A stretch of DNA of 64,000 bases. It comes from Cellulophaga baltica. Lineage in GTDB: Bacteria; Bacteroidota; Bacteroidia; Flavobacteriales; Flavobacteriaceae. Made by a program: the position numbers and the translations under genes. The notes beneath the pieces are model-generated. The model had not been told where the DNA came from. It made no database searches and worked only from the letters and a program-made list of their open reading frames with translations. Positions 36,414-45,723 of the stretch are shown here, in pieces. Within the stretch, counting starts at the first letter, position 1, and every line of letters begins with the position of its first letter. The DNA is taken from NCBI RefSeq assembly GCF_018861125.1, contig NZ_JAHKQN010000013.1, forward strand, positions 97,160-161,159, given 5' to 3'.

Positions 36414-38687
36414 TTAATTTATTTTAAATCTAAATCCTGCATAAAACATCCTACCCATAATAGGCGCATACACAATTGTAGTATCAAAATTTGAACCAAA
36501 AGGGTCATCAGCTCCTAAAACAGGGTTTTCTTGTGTTACATTTGATAAATTTTCTCCACCTGCATATATTTCAAATACATTAGAGAATACTTTGGTTATT
36601 TGTGCGTTCATATGATTATACGGTGAAGAATATTCTTCTAACTGATATTCTTCTGGATTAGTACTTGTGTCAGGCAATCTTTTTTCCCCCAACCTATGTA
36701 ATGTATAATCAAAACGCCATTGTGCACCATTTTCTTTAGGCTTTGTCTCATATCCAATATTTGCAAAAAATCTATTTTGAGCAAGTAATGGTTTTTGCAA
36801 TGTTCCACTTTCATAGTCTGCCGAAACATCATAATATTTATAAGCTGTTCTCACATTTAATTGCGGTAGAATTTCATAATTTAATTCTACTTGAAAACTA
36901 TTTGCATAACTTTTACCTTCCAAATTATAAAAAGAAACTTCTTGTGGGTTTTCCCAATCAACAACTATTTGATTTTTAAAATCTGTTCTATAAAAATCAA
37001 AAGTTATATCTCCTTTTCTATTAAAAAAATTAAAACCTTGCAAAAAGCTCACACCGTAATTCCAAGCATCTTCAGGGTCTAAACCATAAATTTTACCGCC
37101 TGAATTTTTTATCACAATTTCTCTAGATGACGCAAACAATTGTTGATTCTCTGCAAAAATATTAGCCGCACGTTTTCCCCTACCAAAAGAACCTCTTAAA
37201 CTTGCATGTTCCCATGGCGTGTAACGTATATGAAATCTTGGAGTAACAAAAGCCCCTAAACTATTGTGATCATCTACACGTAGACCTGCTGTTAAGCTAA
37301 CCTTTTCAAGGTTCTCATAACTATATTCAAAAAAAGCACCAACAGACCTATCAACTCTAGAATAATCTATCGTATTTACAAATTCATCATACCCATCATA
37401 AGCAAAGGTTAAACCTGTTTTAAATTTATTTCTGGTATCTCCTAAAATGGAATTGAAGATTAGGTTTGAATATATGCTCTCATGATTAATATCGTAAGTT
37501 CTTACTCCAAAATACGAGTCTTGCATATGCTTACTATAAGATGCTTGAAAACCAAAACTTTGATAAGGCAACTCAGGAACAACGTAACCTAATTTTAAAG
37601 AAGTATCAAACCTACGTGTATCAATCTCACTTCCCCAAACTTCATCTCCGCTAAGCGTAAAACCCTCATTTCTACTTAATAAATCCACCCTATCTGTATC
37701 AGGATTAAAGTTTGTTTCACCAACCTGCTTTTCATCATTTAAAAAACGAATATTAAAAAAACTTACCCATCCTTTTTCTGCATCTTGATACTGCCAACGG
37801 TTCATTACATTTATTTGGTTAGATAATGGTGCATCTAAAAAACCATCTTCATTGTCATCCTCTTTCTGTGTTCGCTGATTAGCATGAACATACAAACCAG
37901 AGCTCCACTTATTGGTTAGTTTTTTATTAAAATGCGCATTTATTTCTTGTCTTCCGTTTTCATTTAAATAACCATTTACAAAAACAGCATTATCAGTTAA
38001 AGGCTTGACTAACTCAGCATTTATTTGCCCAGATATACTTTCATAACCATTTACCACACTACCTGTACCTTTTGTGATTTGAATACTTTCAACCCAAGTA
38101 CCCGGAGTAAATGTTAATCCGAATGCCTGTGAAGCACCACGTACCATTGGAATATTCTCTTGTGTAATTAAAAGGTACGGACTTGTTAACCCTAACATTT
38201 GTATTTGCTTTGTTCCTGTAAGTGCATCAGAAAAATTTACATCAATAGACGGGTTTGTCTCAAAGCTTTCAGAAAGATTGCAACATGCAGCCTTTAATAG
38301 TTCTGCACTATTTACAGTTACTACATTTTGAGAACTAAAATAGGACTTTTGTACGGCATCACGTTTTTGTTGCACAACTACCTCATTTAATGTATTTGAT
38401 GCTTTTAAGGCATGTTTAATTATTTTTGGCTCATTAATTGTCAAGGTATCAGATTCAAAACCTACATAACTAATTATTAATTTATTAAATTCATTTTTAT
38501 ACGGAATAGAAAACTTTCCGTCAATGTCTGTTACTACTCCTATTTGAGAATTCATCCAGTACACATTGGCTCCAGGAAGTCCTAAATTAGGATTAGCATT
38601 TTCAACAACTACCCCTTCAACATTTTCTTGCGAAAAAATTAACCAAGGCATAAATACTGTTGCCAATACTATTATATATTTATTCAT
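36414..38687 (-). CDS. TonB-dependent receptor of the copper locus
   Basis: A 757-residue outer-membrane receptor. A signal peptide and a carboxypeptidase-like domain (about residues 22-100) lead to a plug with LLKAACCNLSESFETNPSIDV, where the Cys-Cys pair is unusual in plugs, and GTKQIQMLGL. The beta barrel ends in an aromatic strand (FYAGFRFKIN). Its place between the CopA ATPase (19 nt upstream) and the secreted HMA gene (21 nt downstream) points to a metal or metallophore as ligand. Direction of transport and the exact ligand are inferred. Confidence 0.9.
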   Translation of the reverse strand: MNKYIIVLATVFMPWLIFSQENVEGVVVENANPNLGLPGANVYWMNSQIGVVTDIDGKFSIPYKNEFNKLIISYVGFESDTLTINEPKIIKHALKASNTLNEVVVQQKRDAVQKSYFSSQNVVTVNSAELLKAACCNLSESFETNPSIDVNFSDALTGTKQIQMLGLTSPYLLITQENIPMVRGASQAFGLTFTPGTWVESIQITKGTGSVVNGYESISGQINAELVKPLTDNAVFVNGYLNENGRQEINAHFNKKLTNKWSSGLYVHANQRTQKEDDNEDGFLDAPLSNQINVMNRWQYQDAEKGWVSFFNIRFLNDEKQVGETNFNPDTDRVDLLSRNEGFTLSGDEVWGSEIDTRRFDTSLKLGYVVPELPYQSFGFQASYSKHMQDSYFGVRTYDINHESIYSNLIFNSILGDTRNKFKTGLTFAYDGYDEFVNTIDYSRVDRSVGAFFEYSYENLEKVSLTAGLRVDDHNSLGAFVTPRFHIRYTPWEHASLRGSFGRGKRAANIFAENQQLFASSREIVIKNSGGKIYGLDPEDAWNYGVSFLQGFNFFNRKGDITFDFYRTDFKNQIVVDWENPQEVSFYNLEGKSYANSFQVELNYEILPQLNVRTAYKYYDVSADYESGTLQKPLLAQNRFFANIGYETKPKENGAQWRFDYTLHRLGEKRLPDTSTNPEEYQLEEYSSPYNHMNAQITKVFSNVFEIYAGGENLSNVTQENPVLGADDPFGSNFDTTIVYAPIMGRMFYAGFRFKIN

Positions 38688-38706
38688 TTAAACTTTTTAT
38701 TTTACT

Positions 38707-41202
38707 TTAATTAATCTTAACTGTTCGTAATCTCAAAGCGTTTACAATTACTGAAACAGAACTAAAACTCATGGCCAAGGCTGCTATCATTGGAGAAAGC
38801 AACACACCAAAAAATGGAAATAAAACACCCGCTGCAACAGGAATACCTATTGTATTATATAGCAATGCAAAAAATAAATTCTGCTTGATGTTTTTCATCA
38901 CTGCTACACTTAATTTGTATGCTTTTACAATTCCATGCAAATCACCTTTTACTAATGTTATTGCTGCGCTTTCAATTGCAACATCAGTACCCGTACCCAT
39001 TGCAATACCTACATCACTTTTTGCTAATGCAGGTGCGTCATTTATACCATCACCAGCTACAGCTACTTTTTTTCCATCGCTTTGTAATCGCTCTACTTCA
39101 GCAAGCTTGTCTTGCGGTAACATTCCGGATTTATAAGCCGTTAAATTTAGTTCTTGAGCAACTGCTTTCGCAGTATCTTCATTATCACCCGTAAGCATAA
39201 CAACCTCAATTCCTATTTTTTGCAATTCATGAATCGCTTTTTTACTCGTCTCTTTTATTTTATCACCTATTACAACAAAACCAACAGCCTTTTTATCAAC
39301 AGCTAGATAAGAAACAGTTTTTGCTTGTTTTTGATAACTAGTTACTTCCCCTTTTAAAGAATCAGAAATGGTAATATCATTATCTAACATCATTTTTTCA
39401 TTTCCCAGAGCAATAGTCTCACCGTCTATAACACCTTTAACTCCTTTACCTGTAACAGCATCAAAATCAGAGACTTTTAAAAATGTTGCATTTTTTGATT
39501 TTCCGTAGTCAACTGTAGCTTCCGCTAATGGATGTTCACTTTGTTGATTTAACGAAACAATGTATTGAAGTACTTTTTCTGAATCAAAATCGGTTTTATT
39601 TCCAACTTTTTCAACAGTAGGTTTTCCTTCTGTAATTGTTCCGGTTTTATCAATAATAAGTGTATCAATCTTATCCATTCGCTCTAAAGCCTCTGCATTT
39701 TTTATTAAAACACCTGATTGTGCACCTTTACCAACACCGACCATAACTGACATTGGCGTTGCCAAACCTAAAGCACAAGGGCAAGCAATAATTAATACTG
39801 CAATTGCATTTACTAATGCATATACATAAGCAGGGTCAGGACCAAAAACAACCCAAACAACAAAAGTAACTACAGACACAAACACAACTGTTGGCACGAA
39901 GTAACTTGCAATTTTATCTGCTAATTTTTGAATAGGTGCTTGACTTCTGCTTGCCTTATTCACCATGTCAATAATTTGAGAAAGCAATGTATCTGAACCT
40001 ATTTTTTCGGCTTTCATTACAAATGAACGTTTACCGTTTATAGTTCCAGAACTAACACTATCATCTTTATTTTTCTGAACAGGAACAGGCTCACCCGTTA
40101 TCATAGATTCATCAACAGTACTATCTCCTTCTATAATAATACCATCAACAGGAATTTTTTCACCAGGTTTCACTCTTAATAAATCACCAACTGCAATTTT
40201 ATCCATTGCAATAGTTTCTTCATTACCATCAACTATTCTAACAGCTTTATTAGGTGCTAATTTTAAAAGCTCTTTTACTGATGAATTTGTTTTTCTATGT
40301 GCACGAGCTTCTAAAATTTGACCAAAAAGCACTAATGTTAAAATAACAGCCGTTGCTTCAAAATAAACATGAACAGTACCTTTGTCAGTTTTAAACTGAT
40401 CAGGAAAAAAATCAGGAACTAAAATTGCAAATACGCTAAAACACCAAGCTACACCTGCACCAATACCAATTAAAGTAAACATGTTCAAATTCCATGTTTT
40501 TACAGAACGATAAGCACGCTCAAAAAACATCCAAGTTGCATAAAAAACCACAGGTATTGATAAAGTAAATTGCACCCAATTCCAATATTTTAAAGGTAAA
40601 ATATTATTCAACGGATTATTAGGTATCATTTCTGACATCGCAATTATAAAAATTGGCAAGCTAAAAACTACAGCTATTTTAAACTTTCTTAAAAGTTTAT
40701 TATAACTTTTATCTTCCGCTGAAGCACTCGGTTCCTTTGGCACTAAATCCATACCACAAATTGAGCAATCACCAGGCTCACCCTTAACCACTTCAGGATG
40801 CATAGGACAAGTATACTCTTGCACATTCGCCATTGATGAATTCACTTCCTCAACCAAATCCATGCCACAGACAGGACAATCACCAGGTTCATCATAAGTT
40901 TTATCACCTTCACAATTCATTGGACAATAAAACACACCATTCCCATTTTCTTGTGTCTCAGTTTTTTTTACTTCATTATGCTTATGATCACCTAACTTAT
41001 GAATTGAATAATGTCCACCATCAGCCTCCATTGCTTTTTGCAATGTTTTTAAACTGATTTTTTTATTCGTCTCAAGCGTAGCTTCAGCTTTTTTTAAATC
41101 AACTGATGCATTAGTAACTCCTTTGACTTTAGCCAAAGTTTGCTCAACATGAGTTCTACACCCATTGCAAGTCATCCCGTGAATATGATATATATTTTTC
41201 AT
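38707..41202 (-). CDS. copper-translocating P1B-type ATPase CopA
   Basis: An 831-residue inner-membrane ATPase exporting Cu(I) from the cytoplasm. The order is one HMA domain with GMTCNGC (ligands Cys12 and Cys15), two zinc-ribbon-like heavy-metal-binding segments ([15 protein letters not shown] and [15 protein letters not shown]), then eight transmembrane helices. The channel motif is CPC in [13 protein letters not shown] (near residue 475), with the phosphorylated Asp in DKTGT (near 516), the nucleotide site SEHPLAEA and the hinge [10 protein letters not shown]. All catalytic motifs are intact. It follows the AraC-type regulator gene by 75 nt. Confidence 0.95.
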   Translation of the reverse strand: MKNIYHIHGMTCNGCRTHVEQTLAKVKGVTNASVDLKKAEATLETNKKISLKTLQKAMEADGGHYSIHKLGDHKHNEVKKTETQENGNGVFYCPMNCEGDKTYDEPGDCPVCGMDLVEEVNSSMANVQEYTCPMHPEVVKGEPGDCSICGMDLVPKEPSASAEDKSYNKLLRKFKIAVVFSLPIFIIAMSEMIPNNPLNNILPLKYWNWVQFTLSIPVVFYATWMFFERAYRSVKTWNLNMFTLIGIGAGVAWCFSVFAILVPDFFPDQFKTDKGTVHVYFEATAVILTLVLFGQILEARAHRKTNSSVKELLKLAPNKAVRIVDGNEETIAMDKIAVGDLLRVKPGEKIPVDGIIIEGDSTVDESMITGEPVPVQKNKDDSVSSGTINGKRSFVMKAEKIGSDTLLSQIIDMVNKASRSQAPIQKLADKIASYFVPTVVFVSVVTFVVWVVFGPDPAYVYALVNAIAVLIIACPCALGLATPMSVMVGVGKGAQSGVLIKNAEALERMDKIDTLIIDKTGTITEGKPTVEKVGNKTDFDSEKVLQYIVSLNQQSEHPLAEATVDYGKSKNATFLKVSDFDAVTGKGVKGVIDGETIALGNEKMMLDNDITISDSLKGEVTSYQKQAKTVSYLAVDKKAVGFVVIGDKIKETSKKAIHELQKIGIEVVMLTGDNEDTAKAVAQELNLTAYKSGMLPQDKLAEVERLQSDGKKVAVAGDGINDAPALAKSDVGIAMGTGTDVAIESAAITLVKGDLHGIVKAYKLSVAVMKNIKQNLFFALLYNTIGIPVAAGVLFPFFGVLLSPMIAALAMSFSSVSVIVNALRLRTVKIN

Positions 41203-41277
41203 TATCTTAAACTTTAAAAATACACTACAAAGTTACTGGAGCAATGCTGTTTTCTTTTGACTAGTTATGGTTAATAC

Positions 41278-41844
41278 TTATACAATTTGGTCTAATGACT
41301 TACGATCCCAATCTTGGAAGTTTTTGTATTCTGACATTGACAAACCTGTTTGATTTTTAAATTGTCGCGCTAAGTGACTGCTACTTTTATAACCAAGCGT
41401 ATAGGCAATTTCCGAAAAGCTCAAACTATTCATTTGAATAAGTTCTTTCGTTTTTTCAATTTTTAAATTGATAACATATTTTTCTATTGACAAACCCTCT
41501 GTTTTACTAAAGAGCTTACTTAAAAGAGCATAATCACGATTCATTGTTTTTGATACATAAGAAGATATATTTTCATCTTCATTAATTATATCAGGGTTAA
41601 CAAAATCAATAAGTATTGATTTTATTTTTTCAAGTAGAATTTCATTCTTACCAGCAATTAATTCAAATCCATTTTTCTCTAAAGCATTTTTAACTTTTTC
41701 GAGATTTAGACTATTATCTGAAGCCACAATTACTTGACCAAGTTCTACACTTAGTAATGTAGCACCTAGTTCTTGTAATGATTGTGAAACAATCATTTTA
41801 CAGCGGTCACAGACCATATTTTTTACATAAAAAACTGTTTGCAT
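41278..41844 (-). CDS. AraC-family regulator with N-terminal HMA-like metal domain
   Basis: A 188-residue regulator. Residues 1-70 resemble a heavy-metal-associated domain with MVCDRCK (Cys12, Cys15) and the beta-alpha-beta pattern. Residues 90-180 form an AraC-type double helix-turn-helix (FSEIAYTLGYKSSSHLARQFKNQTG is the second helix-turn-helix and is diagnostic). The likely job is to sense copper, or a related thiophilic metal, directly and control the genes around it. It lies between the HYC_CC_PP gene and copA, all on the same strand. The metal and binding site are inferred. Confidence 0.87.
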   Translation of the reverse strand: MQTVFYVKNMVCDRCKMIVSQSLQELGATLLSVELGQVIVASDNSLNLEKVKNALEKNGFELIAGKNEILLEKIKSILIDFVNPDIINEDENISSYVSKTMNRDYALLSKLFSKTEGLSIEKYVINLKIEKTKELIQMNSLSFSEIAYTLGYKSSSHLARQFKNQTGLSMSEYKNFQDWDRKSLDQIV

Positions 41845-41945
41845 TGTAGCTTTATCTAATTGAATTATATAACAATTACTTAAGTACTATTTTATAAAAC
41901 AGCACTTTACACTTATAATAAGTGATAAGAATAAAACTATGAAAA

Positions 41946-42359
41946 TCAAATTATGAAAACATCGTCTAGCAACTGAATATCTTTTACTAAACGTGGAGGA
42001 GAATAATCTTTATGAGGTATGTTTTCAGATTTTACATCTTGAAACAAACCTAAATATGAATACGAAAATGAAAAGAGAAATAATTGTTGTTGCAAATCAA
42101 AATCATCACCAGAAGGTTTTACATTATCAAGCCCTTGAACAGCAATTACCTCATCATCACAACAAGACTGCTTTCCCAAATCAGTAGGGGTTGCACCATC
42201 TGAAGTAAGATTCATTCCGCAATTTTCAGCTGGTGTGAAAAAAGCAACATCAATTAAAACATCCATACAATAATGCTTTTCTACCTTCCAAGAAGTGGTA
42301 GAAACCAATAGCAATAAAGCCATTGATACTGCAAATATGTTATGAATTAGTTTTTTCAT
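41946..42359 (-). CDS. HYC_CC_PP family secreted protein
   Basis: A 137-residue exported protein when started at the ATG of MKKLIHNIF; a GTG two codons upstream is less likely because it overlaps the promoter box. After a signal peptide (about 23 residues) the three marks of this Bacteroidota family are present: HYC (in KVEKHYCMDV), a CC pair (QSCCDDE) and PP near the end (SPPRLVKD). The family has no known function to me but its members occur with metal transport genes; Cys and His suggest metal binding. It is the first gene of the copper locus. Confidence 0.85.
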   Translation of the reverse strand: MKKLIHNIFAVSMALLLLVSTTSWKVEKHYCMDVLIDVAFFTPAENCGMNLTSDGATPTDLGKQSCCDDEVIAVQGLDNVKPSGDDFDLQQQLFLFSFSYSYLGLFQDVKSENIPHKDYSPPRLVKDIQLLDDVFII

Positions 42360-42364
42360 TAGCA

Positions 42365-42372
42365 CAAAATTA
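42365..42372 (-). promoter_or_regulatory. -7 box at the start of the copper locus
   Basis: The minus strand reads TAATTTTG, a TAnnTTTG match that ends 5 nt before the chosen ATG. It overlaps the alternative GTG. No convincing -33 box is visible. Transcription would start at or close to the first codon. Confidence 0.45.
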
Positions 42373-42495
42373 CTAAATAAATCAATGAAGTGATTAACAT
42401 ACTGTTGGCATTAACTATAATTTATGTAAAAAAGATGTATAATTTTTAAATATTATATTCGACTTTTGCATAAATAATTTAGGCACACACTACTT

Positions 42496-42945
42496 ATGTT
42501 TGAAAATTTAAGAAACGAAGTTTTAGAAATAACAAAAGCTTCAGCAGATTCAGATTTAAAATTGCAACAAATATGTGATTTACTTAAAGCGAATGTAACA
42601 CATTACGACTGGGTTGGTTTTTATTTTAAAAACGGAGATAAAAATGAATTGAAGCTAGGCCCTTATGCAGGAGCTGAAACAGACCATACCATTATACCTT
42701 TTGGAAAAGGTATTTGCGGACAGGTTGCCGTAAGTAATGAAAATTTTGTTGTACCAGATGTACAAGCTCAAGATAATTACATTGCATGTAGCATTACAGT
42801 TAAAGCTGAAATTGTTGTACCATTATTTATAAATGGTGAAAATGTAGGACAAATAGACATAGATTCTAACACTCCTGACCCATTTACAACCGAAGATGAG
42901 CGCTTTTTAGAGTTCATAAATGCAGAAGTTGCTAAAATTCTTTAA
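42496..42945 (+). CDS. GAF domain protein, free methionine-(R)-sulfoxide reductase-like
   Basis: A 149-residue single GAF domain protein of the fRMsr type, which reduces free methionine-(R)-sulfoxide. It matches the family along its whole length: YDWVGFYF, LGPYAG, IPFGKGICG, the DNYIAC segment and EIVVPL. Of the three Cys used by the Escherichia coli enzyme, the equivalents of C94 (Cys74) and the catalytic C118 (Cys98) are present. The C84 position is replaced: Asp63 is found where Cys is expected. It may still be active using the remaining pair. It stands alone, divergent from the copper locus. Confidence 0.82.
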   Translation: MFENLRNEVLEITKASADSDLKLQQICDLLKANVTHYDWVGFYFKNGDKNELKLGPYAGAETDHTIIPFGKGICGQVAVSNENFVVPDVQAQDNYIACSITVKAEIVVPLFINGENVGQIDIDSNTPDPFTTEDERFLEFINAEVAKIL

Positions 42946-42996
42946 AACTTTGGCTTTTTGTTAATAAGATGAAGGGTTTTTTAATTTCAAAAAAAT

Positions 42997-43004
42997 TACT
43001 TTTG
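42997..43004 (+). promoter_or_regulatory. -7 promoter box for purH
   Basis: TACTTTTG matches TAnnTTTG and lies 34 nt before the purH ATG. No clear -33 element was found. Confidence 0.5.
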
Positions 43005-43038
43005 TATGCTTAATTAAATTAATATTAAGCACTCGAAA

Positions 43039-44571
43039 ATGAGCACCACAAAAAAAGCTACATCAGCATTAATTTCTGTTTTTCATAAAGACGGATTAGA
43101 ACCAATTGTAAAAAAGTTTCAAGAATTAGGGATTACCATATACTCTACTGGAGGAACTGAAAAATTTGTAAAAGATTTAGGCATAGATGTAGTTCCTGTT
43201 GAAGATGTAACAAGTTACCCTTCAATTTTAGGTGGTCGCGTAAAAACATTACACCCAAAAGTATTTGGTGGTATATTAAACCGTCAGGATAATGAAAATG
43301 ATCAAAAACAATTAGCAGAATTTGAAATTCCGCAAATTGATATTGTGATTGTTGATTTATACCCTTTTGAAAAAACTGTTGCTAGTGGTGCACCAGAACA
43401 AGATATTATTGAGAAAATAGATATTGGTGGTATTTCATTAATTAGAGCCGCCGCAAAAAACTTCAAAGATGTACTTTGTGTTTCTTCAATGGAAGATTAT
43501 GCTGAGGTTTTAGAGTTAATTTCCGCTAACGAGGGAACTACAACAATTGAAGATCGTAAGCGTTTTGCTGCAAAATCATTTAATGTATCATCACATTACG
43601 ATACTGCTATTTTTAATTATTTTAATAAAGATAAGCAAGAGACTGTTTTAAAAGTTAGCGAAACTAATGGTCAAGTTTTAAGGTACGGAGAAAACCCACA
43701 CCAAAAAGGATTTTTCTTTGGTGATTTTGAAGCGATGTTCAACAAACTTCATGGAAAAGAATTATCATACAACAACTTATTAGATGTTGATGCTGCTGTG
43801 AATTTAATGAATGAGTTTAAAAATGATGAACCGACATTTGCTATTTTAAAACATAACAATGCTTGTGGTTTAGCTTCAAGAACTACATTACACCAAGCTT
43901 ATGTTGATGCTTTAGCAGGTGATCCTGTTTCTGCTTTTGGTGGTGTTTTAATCAGTAATAAAGAAATTGATAAAGCTACTGCTGAAGAAATTCATAAATT
44001 ATTCTGCGAAGTAGTTATTGCACCGAGTTATGCCGCTGACGCTCTAGAAATTTTGAAAGGAAAGAAAAACAGAATCATTTTAATACAAAATGAAATTGAA
44101 TTACCAGAAACATCAGTACGTACTTGTTTAAACGGTGTTTTAGTTCAAGATAAAGATAATATTACAGATGCTGCAGCTGATTTAAAAACAGCAACAAAAA
44201 CAGCACCAACAAGTCAAGAAGTTGAAGATCTACTTTTTGCATCAAAACTATGTAAGCATACAAAATCGAATACAATCGTATTAGCAAAAAACAAGCAGTT
44301 ATGCGCAAGCGGAACTGGACAAACATCACGTGTTGATGCCTTAAACCAAGCTATTCATAAAGCAAAATCATTTGAGTTTGATTTAAATGGTGCGGTAATG
44401 GCTAGTGATGCATTTTTCCCTTTTCCTGATTGTGTTGAAATTGCTCATAATAGTGGAATATCAAGTGTAATACAGCCTGGTGGATCTATAAAAGATCAAT
44501 TAAGCATTGATTATTGCAATGAAAATGAAATTTCTATGGTAATGACAGGAACACGTCATTTTAAACATTAA
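43039..44571 (+). CDS. bifunctional AICAR formyltransferase / IMP cyclohydrolase
   Basis: A 510-residue enzyme for the last two steps of purine synthesis, AICAR to FAICAR to IMP. The N-terminal MGS-like cyclohydrolase domain (residues 1-190) includes YSTGGTEKF and GGRVKTLHPK. The formyltransferase part follows, with LRYGENPHQ, the LKHNNACGLA block (the Lys-His pair used in catalysis), DPVSAFGGV and the terminal DAFFPFPD and GTRHFKH. Length is normal. It lies upstream of mreB by 54 nt on the same strand. Confidence 0.98.
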   Translation: MSTTKKATSALISVFHKDGLEPIVKKFQELGITIYSTGGTEKFVKDLGIDVVPVEDVTSYPSILGGRVKTLHPKVFGGILNRQDNENDQKQLAEFEIPQIDIVIVDLYPFEKTVASGAPEQDIIEKIDIGGISLIRAAAKNFKDVLCVSSMEDYAEVLELISANEGTTTIEDRKRFAAKSFNVSSHYDTAIFNYFNKDKQETVLKVSETNGQVLRYGENPHQKGFFFGDFEAMFNKLHGKELSYNNLLDVDAAVNLMNEFKNDEPTFAILKHNNACGLASRTTLHQAYVDALAGDPVSAFGGVLISNKEIDKATAEEIHKLFCEVVIAPSYAADALEILKGKKNRIILIQNEIELPETSVRTCLNGVLVQDKDNITDAAADLKTATKTAPTSQEVEDLLFASKLCKHTKSNTIVLAKNKQLCASGTGQTSRVDALNQAIHKAKSFEFDLNGAVMASDAFFPFPDCVEIAHNSGISSVIQPGGSIKDQLSIDYCNENEISMVMTGTRHFKH

Positions 44572-44625
44572 TTTTGTTCTTTCATCGATTAAACTTACAT
44601 TTAGTCCACAACCAAATAATTTAGA

Positions 44626-45654
44626 ATGGGATTTTTTGATTTCTTAACAGAGGAAATAGCTATAGATTTAGGTACAGCTAATACTCTTATTATACACAAT
44701 GACAAAGTAGTTGTTGACAGTCCATCTATTGTTGCCAGAGATAGAGTTAGTGGTAAAATTATTGCCGTTGGTAAAGAAGCCAACATGATGCAGGGTAAAA
44801 CCCATGAGAATATAAAAACTATTCGTCCATTGAAAGACGGTGTAATTGCCGATTTTGATGCTTCTGAAAAGATGATAAACATGTTCATTAAGAACATACC
44901 AGCTTTAAAGAAAAAATGGTTTCCGCCTGCATTACGTATGGTAATTTGTATTCCATCTGGTATTACTGAGGTTGAAATGCGTGCAGTAAAAGAATCCGCT
45001 GAACGTGTAAATGGTAAAGAAGTCTACCTAATACATGAACCAATGGCCGCTGCAATTGGTATTGGTTTAGATATTATGCAACCAAAAGGAAATATGATTG
45101 TTGATATAGGTGGTGGTACTACCGAAATTGCAGTTATTGCTTTAGGTGGCATTGTTTGTGATAAATCTGTAAAAATTGCAGGTGATGTTTTTACAAATGA
45201 CATTATTTATTACATGCGTACACAACACAACTTGTACGTTGGAGAAAGTACTGCTGAAAACATAAAAATTTCTATAGGTTCTGCTACTGAAGATTTACAG
45301 ACACCACCAGATGATATGTCTGTTCAAGGTAGAGATTTATTAACAGGAAAACCTAAACAAGTTCAAATATCATATAGAGAGATAGCAAAAGCTCTTGATA
45401 AATCTATTTTACGTGTTGAAGATGCTGTAATGGAAACATTATCGCAAACACCACCAGAGTTAGCTGCTGATATTTACAATACTGGTATTTATTTAGCAGG
45501 TGGTGGATCTATGTTAAGAGGTTTAGATAGAAGATTATCACAAAAAACTGACTTACCTGTATACATCGCTGAAGATCCATTAAGAGCGGTTGTTAGAGGT
45601 ACTGGTATTTCTTTAAAGAATTTGGATCGATACAAAAGTATCTTGATAAAATAG
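44626..45654 (+). CDS. rod shape-determining protein MreB
   Basis: A 342-residue bacterial actin. It shows the phosphate-1 motif DLGTANTLI (residues 15-23), the phosphate-2 motif DIGGGTTEIAV (about 161-171) and the adenosine motif LAGGGSMLRGL (about 290-300). It polymerises under the membrane and positions the cell-wall elongation complex encoded by the following genes. An intrinsic hairpin lies between it and mreC, so its transcript level may exceed that of the rest. Confidence 0.98.
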   Translation: MGFFDFLTEEIAIDLGTANTLIIHNDKVVVDSPSIVARDRVSGKIIAVGKEANMMQGKTHENIKTIRPLKDGVIADFDASEKMINMFIKNIPALKKKWFPPALRMVICIPSGITEVEMRAVKESAERVNGKEVYLIHEPMAAAIGIGLDIMQPKGNMIVDIGGGTTEIAVIALGGIVCDKSVKIAGDVFTNDIIYYMRTQHNLYVGESTAENIKISIGSATEDLQTPPDDMSVQGRDLLTGKPKQVQISYREIAKALDKSILRVEDAVMETLSQTPPELAADIYNTGIYLAGGGSMLRGLDRRLSQKTDLPVYIAEDPLRAVVRGTGISLKNLDRYKSILIK

Positions 45655-45665
45655 CAAAAGTTATG

Positions 45666-45698
45666 ACTCCTAAAGTAACTCATTACTTTAGGGGTTTT
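45666..45698 (+). terminator. hairpin between mreB and mreC
   Basis: A 13-bp stem (ACTCCTAAAGTAA / TTACTTTAGGGGT, one G-U pair) with a 4-nt loop. Only four T follow, so termination is probably partial. It would reduce mreCD-mrdA-rodA relative to mreB. Confidence 0.7.
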
Positions 45699-45723
45699 AA
45701 ACTACCCAAAAGAGCTGAAGTGA

